DNA from: Aphrophora alni
Taxonomy: Eukaryota > Arthropoda > Insecta > Hemiptera > Aphrophoridae
DNA length: 64,000 nt
Direction: 5' to 3'
Assembly (NCBI GenBank): GCA_963513935.1
Contig: OY740768.1
Coordinates: forward strand, 62,848,786-62,912,785
The position numbers were made by a program, and so were the translations under genes. The notes under the pieces are model-generated. The model made no database searches. It had not been told where the DNA came from and saw nothing but the letters and a program-made list of their open reading frames with translations. Shown piece by piece: positions 30,010 through 41,500 of this stretch; within the stretch, counting starts at the first letter, position 1; each line of letters starts with the position of its first letter.

Positions 30010-30945
30010 TCCTATCTTGTCACAAACCTTCCTCTACTGTATAGAAGAAATTCCTCAACTGTTCATCGCCATCTTGTGAAACAGGAAGTCTTTAAGTTGA
30101 CAAACGTAGTAAGTCAGAAGGACCTCGTTCAATTAAAAAACTAAATAAATACTCCTGATAAAAAGTAATAGAGAATTAGTAGTGGTATTTAATTTAGGTA
30201 ATAAAAAATCGTGGACTTCATTACTTGAGCAACAACCCTATCCCTATCACGTTTAAAGATTACAACCTCTCCTACCATATAATCATTAAAGTCAGTGAGT
30301 GGTTTTGTGATCATCATCATTTTGTGAGTGGTTTTGCAAATAATGTGCTTGTCTGAACTTCTTATGTAAGGTTAAATTCACGACACACAACCAAACGGTT
30401 AAATGTACATAAACAACCATTGTTAAGTGTTTTCTGATGAAAACACTCATTCCTTTACGCAGATCTGTCACAAGATTTTTTTCTTTAATATATGGGCTGT
30501 AATTGTGATGACTTATATTTCTAGTTTTTACCACCAACACTCGTTGGTGAAAGATATTTAAATTTCGTGACGGTTGATCTGCCACCACAAACTTATGTGC
30601 TAATTAACACACGCAAAAATTTGTTAATCGTACTTGGTGAACTCCAGCATGTTTCACTTGAAATGTTCTAATCGTAATGAACTTAACTTACCAAAATAAA
30701 TATATTTGGTCTAGTAGGCCCAGTTTCATGATCTCCAAGGTCACCTGATCTCAGTCGAATAGAACGTTTCTTATGGAACTATCCAAAGATACTTATATAA
30801 TACACCACAGTGGATACCGTGGAAAATACTACGCCTAATTGTTCGCAATGGTATTAAAATAATTCAGACACCTGAAATATTTGAAAAACCATGACGAGTC
30901 AATGAGAAGACGCCAAGAAGACTTACACGTTGAAGAGCTCCTATA
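30010..30945 (+). pseudogene. Relic A: nearly full-length decayed DDE transposase with DUF4817-type N-terminus
   Basis: Read across frameshifts, fragments follow the order of insect Tc1/mariner-related transposases. The HTH region has KPSSTV, then ETGSL-stop-VDKRSKSEGPRS (30078-30131), like the usual ETGSV.DK.RSGRPR. The linker reads EQQPYPYHV-stop-RLQPLLP (about 30225-30275). FSDENTHSFTQ (30430-30462) holds the likely first catalytic aspartate at 30436-30438. NIWAVIV lies near 30486, then LVGERYLNFVTVDLPP (about 30545-30592). SPRSPDLSRIERFLWN (30732-30779) has the second aspartate region at 30747-30749. HDESMRRR then HVEELL (30890-30945) matches the C-terminal SMRRR...HFEHLL. Several in-frame stops, frameshifts, a deletion after the first D block and a local 29-bp duplication (30295-30336) make it dead. 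The 98-codon minus-strand frame at 30292-30588 is its antisense shadow. Confidence 0.8.
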
Positions 30946-31157
30946 TATTTTTTTTTATTACTTTTGATCTTAAAATATATTTTAATTTAATACAATATTT
31001 TTTTTTCCTTCTCAAGTCTTAGTTCTAGGCTAATCTGTGGAGATGGAAACTTTTTCTAGAATGGATGTGTTCGGTTTATTGCTAATAATTCAATTAACGT
31101 TTAATCTATGGAATGAATAAATGAGAGTTTATTTTCCGTTAATTTTTTTATTAATGT

Positions 31158-31181
31158 TTATATATATATATATATATATAT
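31158..31181. repeat. (TA)n microsatellite
   Basis: Short pure TA tract downstream of relic A. Confidence 0.95.
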
Positions 31182-31743
31182 TTGGCGTTAAAATTTTTTA
31201 ATTAGAATATATTTCAACTCCATTTATTTTACCTGCAAAAATGTGTATGTTTGTTCTTAAAAACCTTTAACAAAAAATAATAAAAAGTGAAGTCTAAGGA
31301 GGAAACTAAACATTTCAGGAAATCGATTTATTCCAACTGTTTCATTGATGTTTATGTTAGTTAAAGAACCTGAATTTTCAAAACCTTTTTTGTATCATCC
31401 TGCAAGGTTGTGTTCTATAAGGCATGCAAAAAATTCACACCTTAAACTTTTATACAATTTATGAACACCTTTTTAAAAACATAAACAAATAATTACTCAT
31501 AATCAGTTTATTTACTTTCGTAATAATCATCTTTATTTTTTAACAGCGTAAGATATGTGATTTAAAAAAAAAAAATTATTGTTTTGTTATGCGTAGATTA
31601 GTTTCAAACATTATAAATAAAAATATCTCCGTTGCTGTAAAAACCAAACACTAAGTAATGAGACATGTAACTAAATTATTATTTAAGATGATGTTTTTCT
31701 ATTGTCATCAAATATTTGATAAATGGTAATCATGGAAAAATAC

Positions 31744-31949
31744 CTGTGACGTATGAAATGGAAATTGTGGTTCTTGAATTTTCTTCGCCAACCTTTTTTA
31801 CCAAATTTAATGGAATAGCTTGTTCAGGCCATTTTAGAGGAACATTGTTTCTAACACAGTGGGCAAAAGTTGGAGGAAATTTACCATAATTAGAGCAATA
31901 ATTTCTAAAGTCGCAAATGATAGCCAAACATACAATTTCCAAACTACTA
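31744..31949 (-). CDS. Possible internal exon, unidentified
   Basis: A minus-strand open frame reads KFPPTFAHCVRNNVPLKWPE, followed by a polar stretch ending in ISYVTG. Its composition is more coding-like than most frames here. It ends at CACAG/GTATTT, a fair 5' splice site (exon end 31744). A weak AG acceptor lies at 31950-31951, with little pyrimidine tract. I do not recognise the protein. It could be an exon of a gene on the minus strand, a TE relic, or chance. Confidence 0.2.
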
Positions 31950-32432
31950 CTATAATTTAATGAACTTATCGATATTATATTATATACTGATTCTTTATGA
32001 AGTTAAATTAAGTTGTATGTAATATTAAACTATAAATAAAATAATAGAATATTGATATCGAACCACAAAAATGCAAAAACTATTTCTTTTGGTAGATCGA
32101 CCGACTTTTTATAGTCAAGGGTGTTTTATTTTGAACGAGAGAGATTAATGTAGCTTGAGTGTCTATGAAATTTAATAAAATAAAATGCAATCTAAGTTTT
32201 TTGTGATATAATGCATACGTTAGAGTTGGTTCAGATTAATTAAATATTGGGTTTAAGAGATAATGTGTTTGCATAAAGCTAATATTTATAAGCTCTTACA
32301 ACATTTCGCAGCACTGTGATAGCTCTCAGTTTGTGTACCGTTAATGTTTAATAGTTTAAAAAAAATTAATTTCAACAATAAAGACAAGTTAAAACAATTT
32401 ATATACTTCATCTTCCCTTACTTATTATGTCA

Positions 32433-32471
32433 TAAGATACTTATATTGTTTATCATAATATAAGCATCTTA
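32433..32471. repeat. 14-bp inverted repeat with one mismatch
   Basis: TAAGATACTTATAT (32433-32446) faces ATATAAGCATCTTA (32458-32471) around an 11-nt loop. It could be a small hairpin or old terminal repeat. No gene adjoins it. Confidence 0.6.
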
Positions 32472-33380
32472 TAGTCGTATTATATATTCTAAAATCCGTA
32501 GTAAAAGCATTCTTTAGAACACCTGTTATAGACTAAATGATTCTTGAAACTTCATAAAATGTATACATGGAAACATTACTAAAGTTATACGAATTTAAAT
32601 TAAAAATTATTCATGTTAGTGTTGAACAAATATTTTACACATATATATAGGAAACATTCTTGGAATCATATTTTTACTTGTTTTTGAAATTTTCCTGGAT
32701 TCAAAAATTTCTTTTCGTGTATTGAGAGAGTATTGAAAACACGCGTGTATTTTATATGTGTCCTAATGTTCAATTCAAGTCTATAGTTTTATCATATTCC
32801 AAGATATTTTCACTGTAAATCCTATATCCTAAATACACAAATTTAACTTTCATAGTATCGTTTAACCCTAAATTTCGTTTCGTCCAAATTTTGATTTTAA
32901 CTTGAAAGGGTTGCTGAAGATTCCAATTTAATAGTTACCGATAAAATCTTTAAAGTAACCTATATCCATTGCTTGATTTAAGAACACACCATGGACTCAA
33001 TTTCAATCACATTATATTTAGTAAAAGCTGTAATTTGTAACTTCATTCTGATTATTATGTCTACTACTACTATTATTATTTTTTTTTAATACATCAAGAA
33101 ATAGATACGGTGAATCTTCTATCGCTGTAAGAAAACCAATATATGTTGATTTTAAACAAATTTCTAATTATAAAATTATAATTTTATTATCTGCTTTGAA
33201 TAGGTTTCTTATAAATAAAAACATAACCACTAATGAAACTAAATCACTCTGATTACTTACATAATCTTTATTATTAAAAAATTAAATTACAATTAGTAGT
33301 AATTCCTAAGGGTATATGTTAACGAGTACAGGTTTAAATAAGATTTCTTTTTCATTAAAAAAAAAAACTTGATTTATTAA

Positions 33381-34886
33381 ATAAAAAATTGGGACCCCCA
33401 ACCACCCAGATTGTATGGCCTACCTAAGCTTCACAAACCTAACATTCCTGTTCGTCCCGTAGTATCTTTTAACAATGATCCTACTTATAAATTGGCCCAA
33501 AAAGTCAAGACTGTATTTAAAAGTGCCACTAATTTTACATCTAAATATAGTATTAAGAATTCTTTAGATTTAGTTAACAAAATTGGAAATGTTACTATAC
33601 CTTCCAATGCTAAAATTGTATCTTTCGATGTTAAAAGCCTGTTTACAAGTATACCCATTAACCAATGTAAAAACATAGTCAATGACATTATTAGCGATAC
33701 CAATGTTGATACTACACTTAGTAATGAATTAAAAACAGCCATAGAAATTTGCATTTGTCAAAATTATTTTAAATTTAACGATAAGTTTTACCAAAAAATA
33801 GAAGGGTTGGCAATGGGTTCACCTTTGTCACCTCTTCTAGCAGAAATTTTCATAGCTGATTTCGAAAATAATTTATTTGGTAAAGACAATCCTTTATTTA
33901 AAAATATAATTTATTGGTACCGTTATGTTGACGATGTTTTGTGTTTGTTTAGTGGCACTAATAGACAGTTAGACTCTCTCCTTAAAACCATAAATTCTGT
34001 AAATAACAACATTCAGTTCACTATGGAAGTGGGTAACAATAACAGCATTAATTTCTTGGACCTTAACATTAATATCAGTGATAGTTATCATAAATTTAAA
34101 ATATTCAGAAAACCTACTTATACAGATACAGTTATACCTGCTGATTCTAACCTTCCTATCAGCCATAAACATGCTGCTTTTCACAGCATGGTACATAGAC
34201 TTTTTAGTATACCTCTTTCACCTAATGACTTTTATGATGAACTGAATGTCGTTAAACAAATTGCTGTTAATAATAAGTATGAGGTTAGTTTAATAGATAA
34301 TATTTTAAGAAAAAAGTTAAAGCGTAGAGCTGAAAATTTAGTTCACTCTTCCCATAACGAGAACATTGAAATAGTTAGATATTGTAAATTATCTTATATC
34401 AACAGAACTAGTTATAAAATCAGTAACCTTATTTCTACTAAATGTAATCGTAAAGTTGCCTTTTATTGTACAAAAAATCTAGGGAAAATGTTGCTTAATA
34501 ATAAAGATAAAAAAGAAATGTTAGAAAATAGTGGAGTTTATAAAATATCTTGTCAAGATTGTGACTCTGAGTACATAGGTCAAACAGGTAGATCTATAAA
34601 AGTTAGAATTAAAGAACATGTAAATAGCTGGAAACATGGCTATAGAAACTCTAACTTTGCTAACCACCTTTTGGACTCGGGTCATAGTTTTGATCCGAAA
34701 TTGAATGTTAAACTCTTACATATAGAAAATAAAAGCAATAGATTAAATAATTTAGAATGTTTAGAAATAAATCGATCTATTTCACTTAGGCCTATTCTCA
34801 ACTTAAATGACCAAATTGTATTAAATTCGTCACCTCTTCTAAAACCCATCCGTACCATAGTTCATCAACCTTTATCTACCTGCTAG
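33381..34886 (+). CDS. Penelope-like element protein (reverse transcriptase + GIY-YIG endonuclease), N-terminally truncated
   Basis: The frame is open from the stop at 33378-33380. Similarity begins at PPRLYGLPKLHKP, so there is no native start codon and the N-terminal RT part is lost. Numbering from the TTG codon at 33411, the RT has motif A SFDVKSLFTSIP (Asp73), motif B GLAMGSPLSP (132-141) and motif C YVDD (172-175), then the Penelope-type segment FRKPTYTDT (232-240). The C-terminus is a GIY-YIG endonuclease: GVYKI (375-379), C381-x2-C384 between the two motifs, YIGQTGR (388-394), Arg399, a His pair (419, 425), and Glu449 or Glu452 as the likely catalytic acid. In the family the nuclease nicks DNA and the RT primes on the nick. 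All key residues visible here are intact over about 500 codons with no stop or frameshift, which suggests recent insertion. Minus-strand frames inside it are shadows. Confidence 0.93.
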   Translation: MKNWDPQPPRLYGLPKLHKPNIPVRPVVSFNNDPTYKLAQKVKTVFKSATNFTSKYSIKNSLDLVNKIGNVTIPSNAKIVSFDVKSLFTSIPINQCKNIVNDIISDTNVDTTLSNELKTAIEICICQNYFKFNDKFYQKIEGLAMGSPLSPLLAEIFIADFENNLFGKDNPLFKNIIYWYRYVDDVLCLFSGTNRQLDSLLKTINSVNNNIQFTMEVGNNNSINFLDLNINISDSYHKFKIFRKPTYTDTVIPADSNLPISHKHAAFHSMVHRLFSIPLSPNDFYDELNVVKQIAVNNKYEVSLIDNILRKKLKRRAENLVHSSHNENIEIVRYCKLSYINRTSYKISNLISTKCNRKVAFYCTKNLGKMLLNNKDKKEMLENSGVYKISCQDCDSEYIGQTGRSIKVRIKEHVNSWKHGYRNSNFANHLLDSGHSFDPKLNVKLLHIENKSNRLNNLECLEINRSISLRPILNLNDQIVLNSSPLLKPIRTIVHQPLSTC

Positions 34887-35040
34887 GTCACCCCCTACCT
34901 TTCCCGATTTCTCTATTGTATTTCAGTTTCCTGTACTTATGTTTTGAATAGTTGTCTATACCTGTAAATTATCAGTAGCCCGTCGATGCCGCAAGGCGAA
35001 ACAATTGTAGCTCATTTATACTAATAAATATTTGAAACTT
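33384..35040 (+). mobile_element. 5'-truncated Penelope-like retroelement, GIY-YIG-bearing class
   Basis: The element spans the truncated RT/endonuclease frame plus about 150 bp of 3' sequence with AATAAA at 35023-35028. The 5' junction lies near 33384-33391, where homology starts abruptly after AT-rich flank. The 3' boundary near 35040 is estimated from where the element-like sequence ends. No clear target duplication was found by eye. Penelope-like elements commonly show 5' truncation and carry hammerhead ribozyme motifs in their terminal regions (family knowledge). Confidence 0.85.
34977..35012 (+). ncRNA. Hammerhead-ribozyme-like fold in the Penelope-like 3' region (core degenerate)
   Basis: The layout matches a minimal type-I hammerhead. 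Stem I is AGC (34977-34979) with GCT (35010-35012). A 7-nt core follows (34980-34986, CCGTCGA against consensus CUGANGA). Stem II is GCC/GGC with a GCAA loop inside 34987-34997, then GAAA (34998-35001). Stem III is one C-G pair closing loop AATT (35002-35007), then the UA cleavage-site dinucleotide (35008-35009). U4 is C and A6 is U relative to the core consensus, so cleavage activity is doubtful. Hammerheads in Penelope-like elements are known; assignment here is by eye. Confidence 0.5.
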
Positions 35041-36672
35041 TAAGCTTTTGCTTTATTTTATTATTGCAACATCTTTCTTTAAAAATCCATCTCCTAAGAG
35101 TTTAAAAGTCAGTCGATCAACTAAAGAAGTAATTTTTGTTTAATAAATTACCAAATTGTGATATTTAAACTGTGGGTTTAGTGATATATTTTCGCATATG
35201 TTTTTAAACTGGACAATTTCTCTTTGTAAAATTGTAAATTGTAGTTTATTCTATAATAGATAAAGCACTTGTTGCAGTGCTTCTTTACAGCCCTTTAACA
35301 TGATATATTTTTAACTGCATTATGTTTTACCTAAGTCAACTACTTTTAGTGTTATTTGACATCATGTTATTGTTTTATTTTTTCAAAACTAGTTGTAAAT
35401 TTTACGTATACGAGTATTGTATGCCCTTTTTGTGAAGGAGGTGATGAATGAAATGGTTCTCAACTTATATCAAACAAAACCATAATTGAAATATATTTAA
35501 AATAAATTTGTTCTCTTAGATTATTTTTATTAATAATGTTAGTTGAATATTTCGGTTTTCATATAAAATATTTTCTGATTCAGCAAAATTCCCCATAAAA
35601 ACGTAGCCTTAGGGGATGCATAAAAACGTATACGGTGTAGAAAACTAAAGTCTTGTTGCAAGACCAAACGGTAAGCACACTCTCGGGAGTAAGGTGTGTT
35701 GTTTGGGTCAGATAAGGGTTTTCCACAAATGTATTTATTATTTTCTTCTTCATGTATTACTCTGAAGTAGTAATGGAATATGTAATACTAAGGCGTTAAT
35801 TTTATTACATTACAAACAATAATCATGTTAGACGTTGTGAAAACGCCATCGATTAAACTCACTTTAATTACATGTCTTTTAAGTAACACAATTTAATAAT
35901 AATGTACGTTTTCAATAATCTATAGGAAAGTTTTATTTTTACAATCTATAATCAATTAACATTGTTACGAATTACTATGTGACAATCAGAATGAGAGCAA
36001 GTGATACAAAATACCATTTGTAATTTCTGGAAAGATCAGTATATTGTTACATTATTATCTCAATAATTATTTATGATAAAGGGTTTATATTTATTTTCTA
36101 AAAAGGTTATGTTTAAGTACGATTTTTATTTACACAATCCATTGAAGACAATTTTTCTCTTAAACGGATCTGCTTTTCTGAAGCTGAAAACCACAAAGAT
36201 AATAACAATCGAACACAAGATCACACAAAAATTCATATAATTTCTAATAATTTTTGTGAGATCTAGGTTTGGGTTTTACTTTGTATAATATTATCTCACA
36301 AGTCAAGCTCAATATTTATTTATATCATACAACCATAGTTAAGTTCTCTCAATTTTTTTTGAAGTGAAATACATCCCTATGGCCTTGACAATGGTTTGTC
36401 ACATATATTAAGTTATGATTGAACCTAAACTTTTGTACTTTATATAACGTTGAACATTGATATTGTTCATTTAAAATTCATAAATAATTCTTTAAACGAG
36501 TTTAGTAATAATTGCTTATTAAGATAACTCTACTCTAACCAATCGTTTGTTCTTATGAAACACTGAAATTCTGTTCGTTTTTGTGTAAATGTATTATCGC
36601 TATTTCTAAATCAATATTTACATATTTAACCACGATGTAATTAAACATTTGTCACCGATATATGAAAAGAAA

Positions 36673-36675
<3 letters not shown>
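35041..36675. other. AT-rich flank with a structured block
   Basis: AT-rich DNA without a gene, except the GC-elevated repeat and hairpin block at 35594-35709 listed separately. Confidence 0.5.
35594..35709. repeat. Direct repeat plus nested hairpins
   Basis: CATAAAAACGTA occurs at 35594-35605 and 35619-35630. GTCTT-GTTGC-AAGAC (35650-35664) is a small hairpin. A larger nested stem pairs GACCAAAC (35662-35669) with GTTTGGGTC (35701-35709, one bulge) and, inside it, CACAC with GTGTG. The block is richer in G+C than its flanks. It might be part of a short non-autonomous element or a structured RNA. No gene is assigned. Confidence 0.5.
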
Positions 36676-36734
<59 letters not shown>

Positions 36735-36736
36735 TA
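36676..36736. repeat. (TA)n microsatellite with one TG interruption
   Basis: TA repeats are interrupted once near 36715-36716. The tract is otherwise pure. Confidence 0.95.
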
Positions 36737-38477
36737 ATATATAACAAAAATAAAATCAATTTAATAATGTTTTGTTAAGTAATGTAAATCTGTACAGATA
36801 GAATTGATTTAGTAAACTAAGTGAATTCTTAAGTAGGAAACAAATATCTTAAATTATATTTTTATCTCTTAGCTCTATACATTGTCGTTGAAAAAAATAT
36901 GTATCATCATCTATCTGCATTATAACACTAGTATATGAGAAGCACTTTTTTGTTGTAAGATTAGAAAGTTGTGACGTAAACTGAAATTTAAAACAACATT
37001 TTTTATCATTTATTTATTAATTTCCTGACCAAAATCAAAACAATTTAAAATACTGGATAAAATTAGTTTTTTTTTTAAATGCTGAACTATGCTAGTTGTG
37101 CACTAAAAAGTCACTTTTGATTATGGTTTAATAAAGAAGTGTTTTAAATACCTTTGTTATGTTTAAACACTTGCAATCTTTACGATGGCAACAATTAAAA
37201 TAATCGGCAAACGATGTTCAATATTTCATTTGTTTATTTCATTATTTACACATTTTGTAAATTATGTTTTCGACAAAAGTGGAATTGGTACGATAGGGGT
37301 CATTATTTTATGTTCTTTTCTTCCTTGTTTTCATAAGGCATTGATGCTGTTTTGTTCTTATGACTTTAACAATAGGGAAAGGACTTTATTATTTACATTA
37401 ACTAATGTATATCTCTTTGTTATATAATAATGTTGATATGTATAATAGGTATGTCATGTACCTATTTAAAGCATTGTTATAACAGAATTACTGACCAGTA
37501 ATCTCCTTTCAAACGTACTATCAGGTATATTTGAATAGTGTAAAGACAGGCAGGACGATGATAGAGACACACTGTTAGAGTGACCGAAGTGGAAGTGATT
37601 TTTACTCCCACACTATAGTTCCGCAATTGATAGTCTTTGAAGAGAAATGGAGTTTAATCGATGGCTTAATACCTTGCTAAATCTCTAAAGACATAGGGTT
37701 ATAGAAAACAAGAGGGATTTTATAGGGATAATTTACATATAAACTTGGAGTCAGGTTCTTTCAAAAATAAAATAATGATAATAATAAAATACAAAAAGTA
37801 AATCAACATAAATCAATGCAATAATCCGTTATATGTAGTAATTGTGTACCATTGTATTTGAAGCATTTTTATTAAAGCATTAGTGACTTTTAATCTTCTT
37901 AAAATAATAATATTTGCATGGTGCTTCTCAGAACAGACACTGTGCCAGTTGTTGTCATTAATATATCATATTAACTGTGGGGTATTATGTAGTTTGTAGA
38001 TATAAAATGGTATAAACGATATTTTGTACAGTAATTGGATGATGTACATTACCATTGTTATGTTATGATAGATTAAACATTTGAAAAACATTGTTATCAA
38101 GTATTCAAATTAAATATTTAAAAGCCATTTTTTGAGATACTAAGCAAAGAAACGTCATGTCTATATGGGACGGGAATTTGATGTTGGTGGTAGATTCAAA
38201 TCAGGATTAGGTTGGACGTATTATTAGTTTCGTGGATGGATATAAACGAAACAACGTTATATTAACATATGACAACATGGAAAATGAAATGGGAGAGACC
38301 AATGTTAAATTAATGGAATACTCCAGCATGCAAGTCATTTACTTTTTATAGGATATAAATGTAATGTGGAAAAAGGGTTCTTATTAATAGAAATATTCCA
38401 AGGACAATAAACGTTCATGGTGTTTTAAAAGCTAAATCTAATGTGAGATACTAAGTATTTTCTAAATTATATATATA

Positions 38478-38519
<42 letters not shown>

Positions 38520-41500
38520 GGCAATGTAAATACTTATAAATTACTAAAATTGAAACAATTTTTAATATAACACAGTAAATTTTTAGAGATAATGTTTGAA
38601 ATAGGTCTAAGAATAACATGATTTATGACCGAGCATGAATAGTACTCGTTTTGTAAACATAATCAATCACAAGAGTGATTATTAAGAAAGGATATCGTGA
38701 CTGAGGTATAACGCAATATTAAATAGTAAGAAAAATCACTTTTTTTTTAGATTTGTCATTCATACAGTAAGATGTGGTACCAATAATGACTGAAGAACTA
38801 TTACAAAGTGGACGACAACACAAGTAATAGTTCACATTGTGCAGCTAATTATATAATTTTTAAAATATATGAAAGAGTATTTTCCAATTGTTCAATAAAT
38901 GTACTTTTTGTATAGATGGTTTCAAACATGTGAATACAAAAAATGGACTACCTTTTAGTCGAGTATTTATAACACACAAAATATAATACCTAAAAGCGAT
39001 ATAAGACACAGCCACAAACACCAAATAACATGTAAGTAGACTGGTAATTTACACATTGAAAACGTAACTCTAAAATAAACCGCTTTCTATAGAATTCTAT
39101 CCTCCTCCAAAATATAAACAGCCTCGTAGTAGCATAAAAAGTATAGATATCAGCTCACATATCTTAAAACATTTAAGGTCATCAATAAGGTAAACTTAAG
39201 TTAGATATTAGTTACCAAAGGTTGTACTAAGAAGAAAATTCAAATAAGTTTGAGATTATTGCCTATTGATTTTCCTAAGGGTTAATGGTTGGGGTTAATT
39301 TATTATAATTATGACCATTCATATTTACCGATGAACACTACTTTATGTTCCAGATATAGAGCAACTCAAGAGTGTCGACTGTGATACAAAATAGAAATTA
39401 ATTATTTGTAGAACTATGTGGGTTACCAAATGTAAACCCGAACAAATATTATATTACAATATCATTTTTGGAGAATTGAATAATAAACTATGCTAATAGA
39501 TACTGTATATGTATAATAGATTCGTGAAGTATTCCATGCTAATATGTCGATAATATTACGTTATCAATTTGTAATTGTTATAGCAATTAAATGTTGTACA
39601 TAAATATGAATACGTTTAAGTTCCAAACACTTGGGAGGAGGGGTGAACGTAGATACTTGCTTCTCTTGTAAATTATGTTTATTGGAGCTCCTTAATAACT
39701 TTTTTTAAATCAGAACACAAATACTACTAGTTAGATGTAAACACTATTTCTGAACAAAATAATAACAGAGCTGCTATCCAAAAACAACTAAACGGACACA
39801 ATAAAATTACATAGATCTTACTGTTTATAACTTACTGTCTACATGAATTTATTAACTATTTAATGTGTAATCCCCTTTCAACTTATCACCAGCTCATAGA
39901 AGCAGGAAATATCTGTTATCCATGAAAGAGAAGTTATCTAAGAAATAAGTGTAAACTAATAGAATATTTAAAATAAATAGTAACAGCAAATGTTATCACT
40001 AAACCTAATGCCGAATTTTAGACGTATTTTAAAAAAGTCAATGGCCATGACAATGATACATATAAATTTTAATGTGGCTCTAGTCAAAAATTAAAGAATA
40101 TCAGAAATATGCCAATAATTTTTAATAGATAAATAACTTGGTATTTCGAATAGACCATAACAAAATATTATATTTTACAAGGAAACATACATTCTTTTTT
40201 TGTATTTAACATATAAATGTTTTATAAACTCATAGGTTAAAAACAATTTGAAAATAGTCCAAACTTTTAAAACAATTATAATTTTAATTTGAAAATTCCA
40301 CTAACTGTAGGACCACGTTCATTAAGTGACAATTAATTCGAATTCAAGCTAAGCTATTTTATTGAAGTTTGTGAAATTCACACTGCCATATGTTTCTAAT
40401 ATGGTAGTCAGTTCCAAGTAAATATTGTGAACTATCATAGAGAGTTGTTAATATACAGTACTCAGCAGAAAGTCAATTTTTGTTAATCAAAAATATAGTA
40501 TGAATGGTTTAATTTTTGACTTTCCTTATTACTCCGGGTTTGTATTTTTATACAAACGACTAAACCAATAGAACTTTATTGGGAGTGCTTCAAAACTCAG
40601 CTGATTGTCGCCAATTTAATTACTTTTATGTGAGTTTTGTGATGACCGTAAAAGTAAACTGTTTATAACACTAATTTCTCCCTTTTAAGCAAAATAATAT
40701 TGTTGCAAAAGGTTGATACTTTAATTTGAAAACTTCGGAAGTATTTCTTGTAACCACATAATAAGTATTGTAACTTTAAAACCTGTAAATTTAGAAATTA
40801 ATTTAAATGTAGGGGATAATTTATTATTATTAAAGTTTGAATAAAGCTTATTAGCTTTTACAATGTTTACACAAATTTTTATTTTCATTTATCATCAATG
40901 ATTTCTTCCACAAATGTAATGTATTATAAGACAGTCTCATTATGTTTACTATTGATTAGGTATTATTATGGAAATTGCACAATTACATTAGTAGTTTCTG
41001 AAGATAATAAAATTTAGATTTACCTTAACTTTACAGCACTCACTGTCGTAACGTATTGTATATTATCCTGGATTTCTCAATCTAAATACAAGGATTTGTG
41101 GGGTATCAGTTCTGTTCATTTTATTTGTTCTCTCTCATATGATGTTAAAAAAAAGATTGTTACTATTCATGAAATTAAAACTAACCATAATTTACAGTTA
41201 TATGTTGACAAAATCGAACCTTTTTTTAATGAAAGTTCAGCAAATGCATGGTTTTTAAGAATTAATTAAAACTTGATACACAATAGTCCTACTACTTAGT
41301 CTTGCTCTCATAAACATATCTTGACTTATATTTTAACTTCCCTTCACTTATGATTTGACATTATAAAAATGATAGGATTCTTTATGTTGTCGATTATGCC
41401 ATAAAACTAAACTAAAAATACTTTTTTTATTGATTCTTCATAAATATTTTAAACGAAGGTTCCCATCTTAAGATAAAACATAACTAATTATATAGTACTC

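Larger units (their letters stand above)
31182..33380. other. AT-rich stretch between relic A and the Penelope-like element
   Basis: Mostly featureless AT-rich DNA. It contains a low-confidence minus-strand exon candidate (31744-31949) and a 14-bp imperfect inverted repeat (32433-32471), both listed separately. An A-run at about 33356-33367 precedes the truncated Penelope-like insertion. Confidence 0.5.

Noticed and set aside
30292..30588. 98-codon minus-strand open frame
   Set aside because: The plus strand carries transposase relic A in this interval with recognisable motifs; the minus frame has none and is its antisense shadow.
33485..34196. Two minus-strand frames inside the Penelope-like element
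   Set aside because: They are antisense shadows of the RT coding sequence, without motifs of their own.
37185..37427. 80-codon open frame starting with ATG
   Set aside because: Its Phe/Leu/Ile-rich composition matches AT-rich random sequence; no motif, no splice context and no neighbouring coding evidence.
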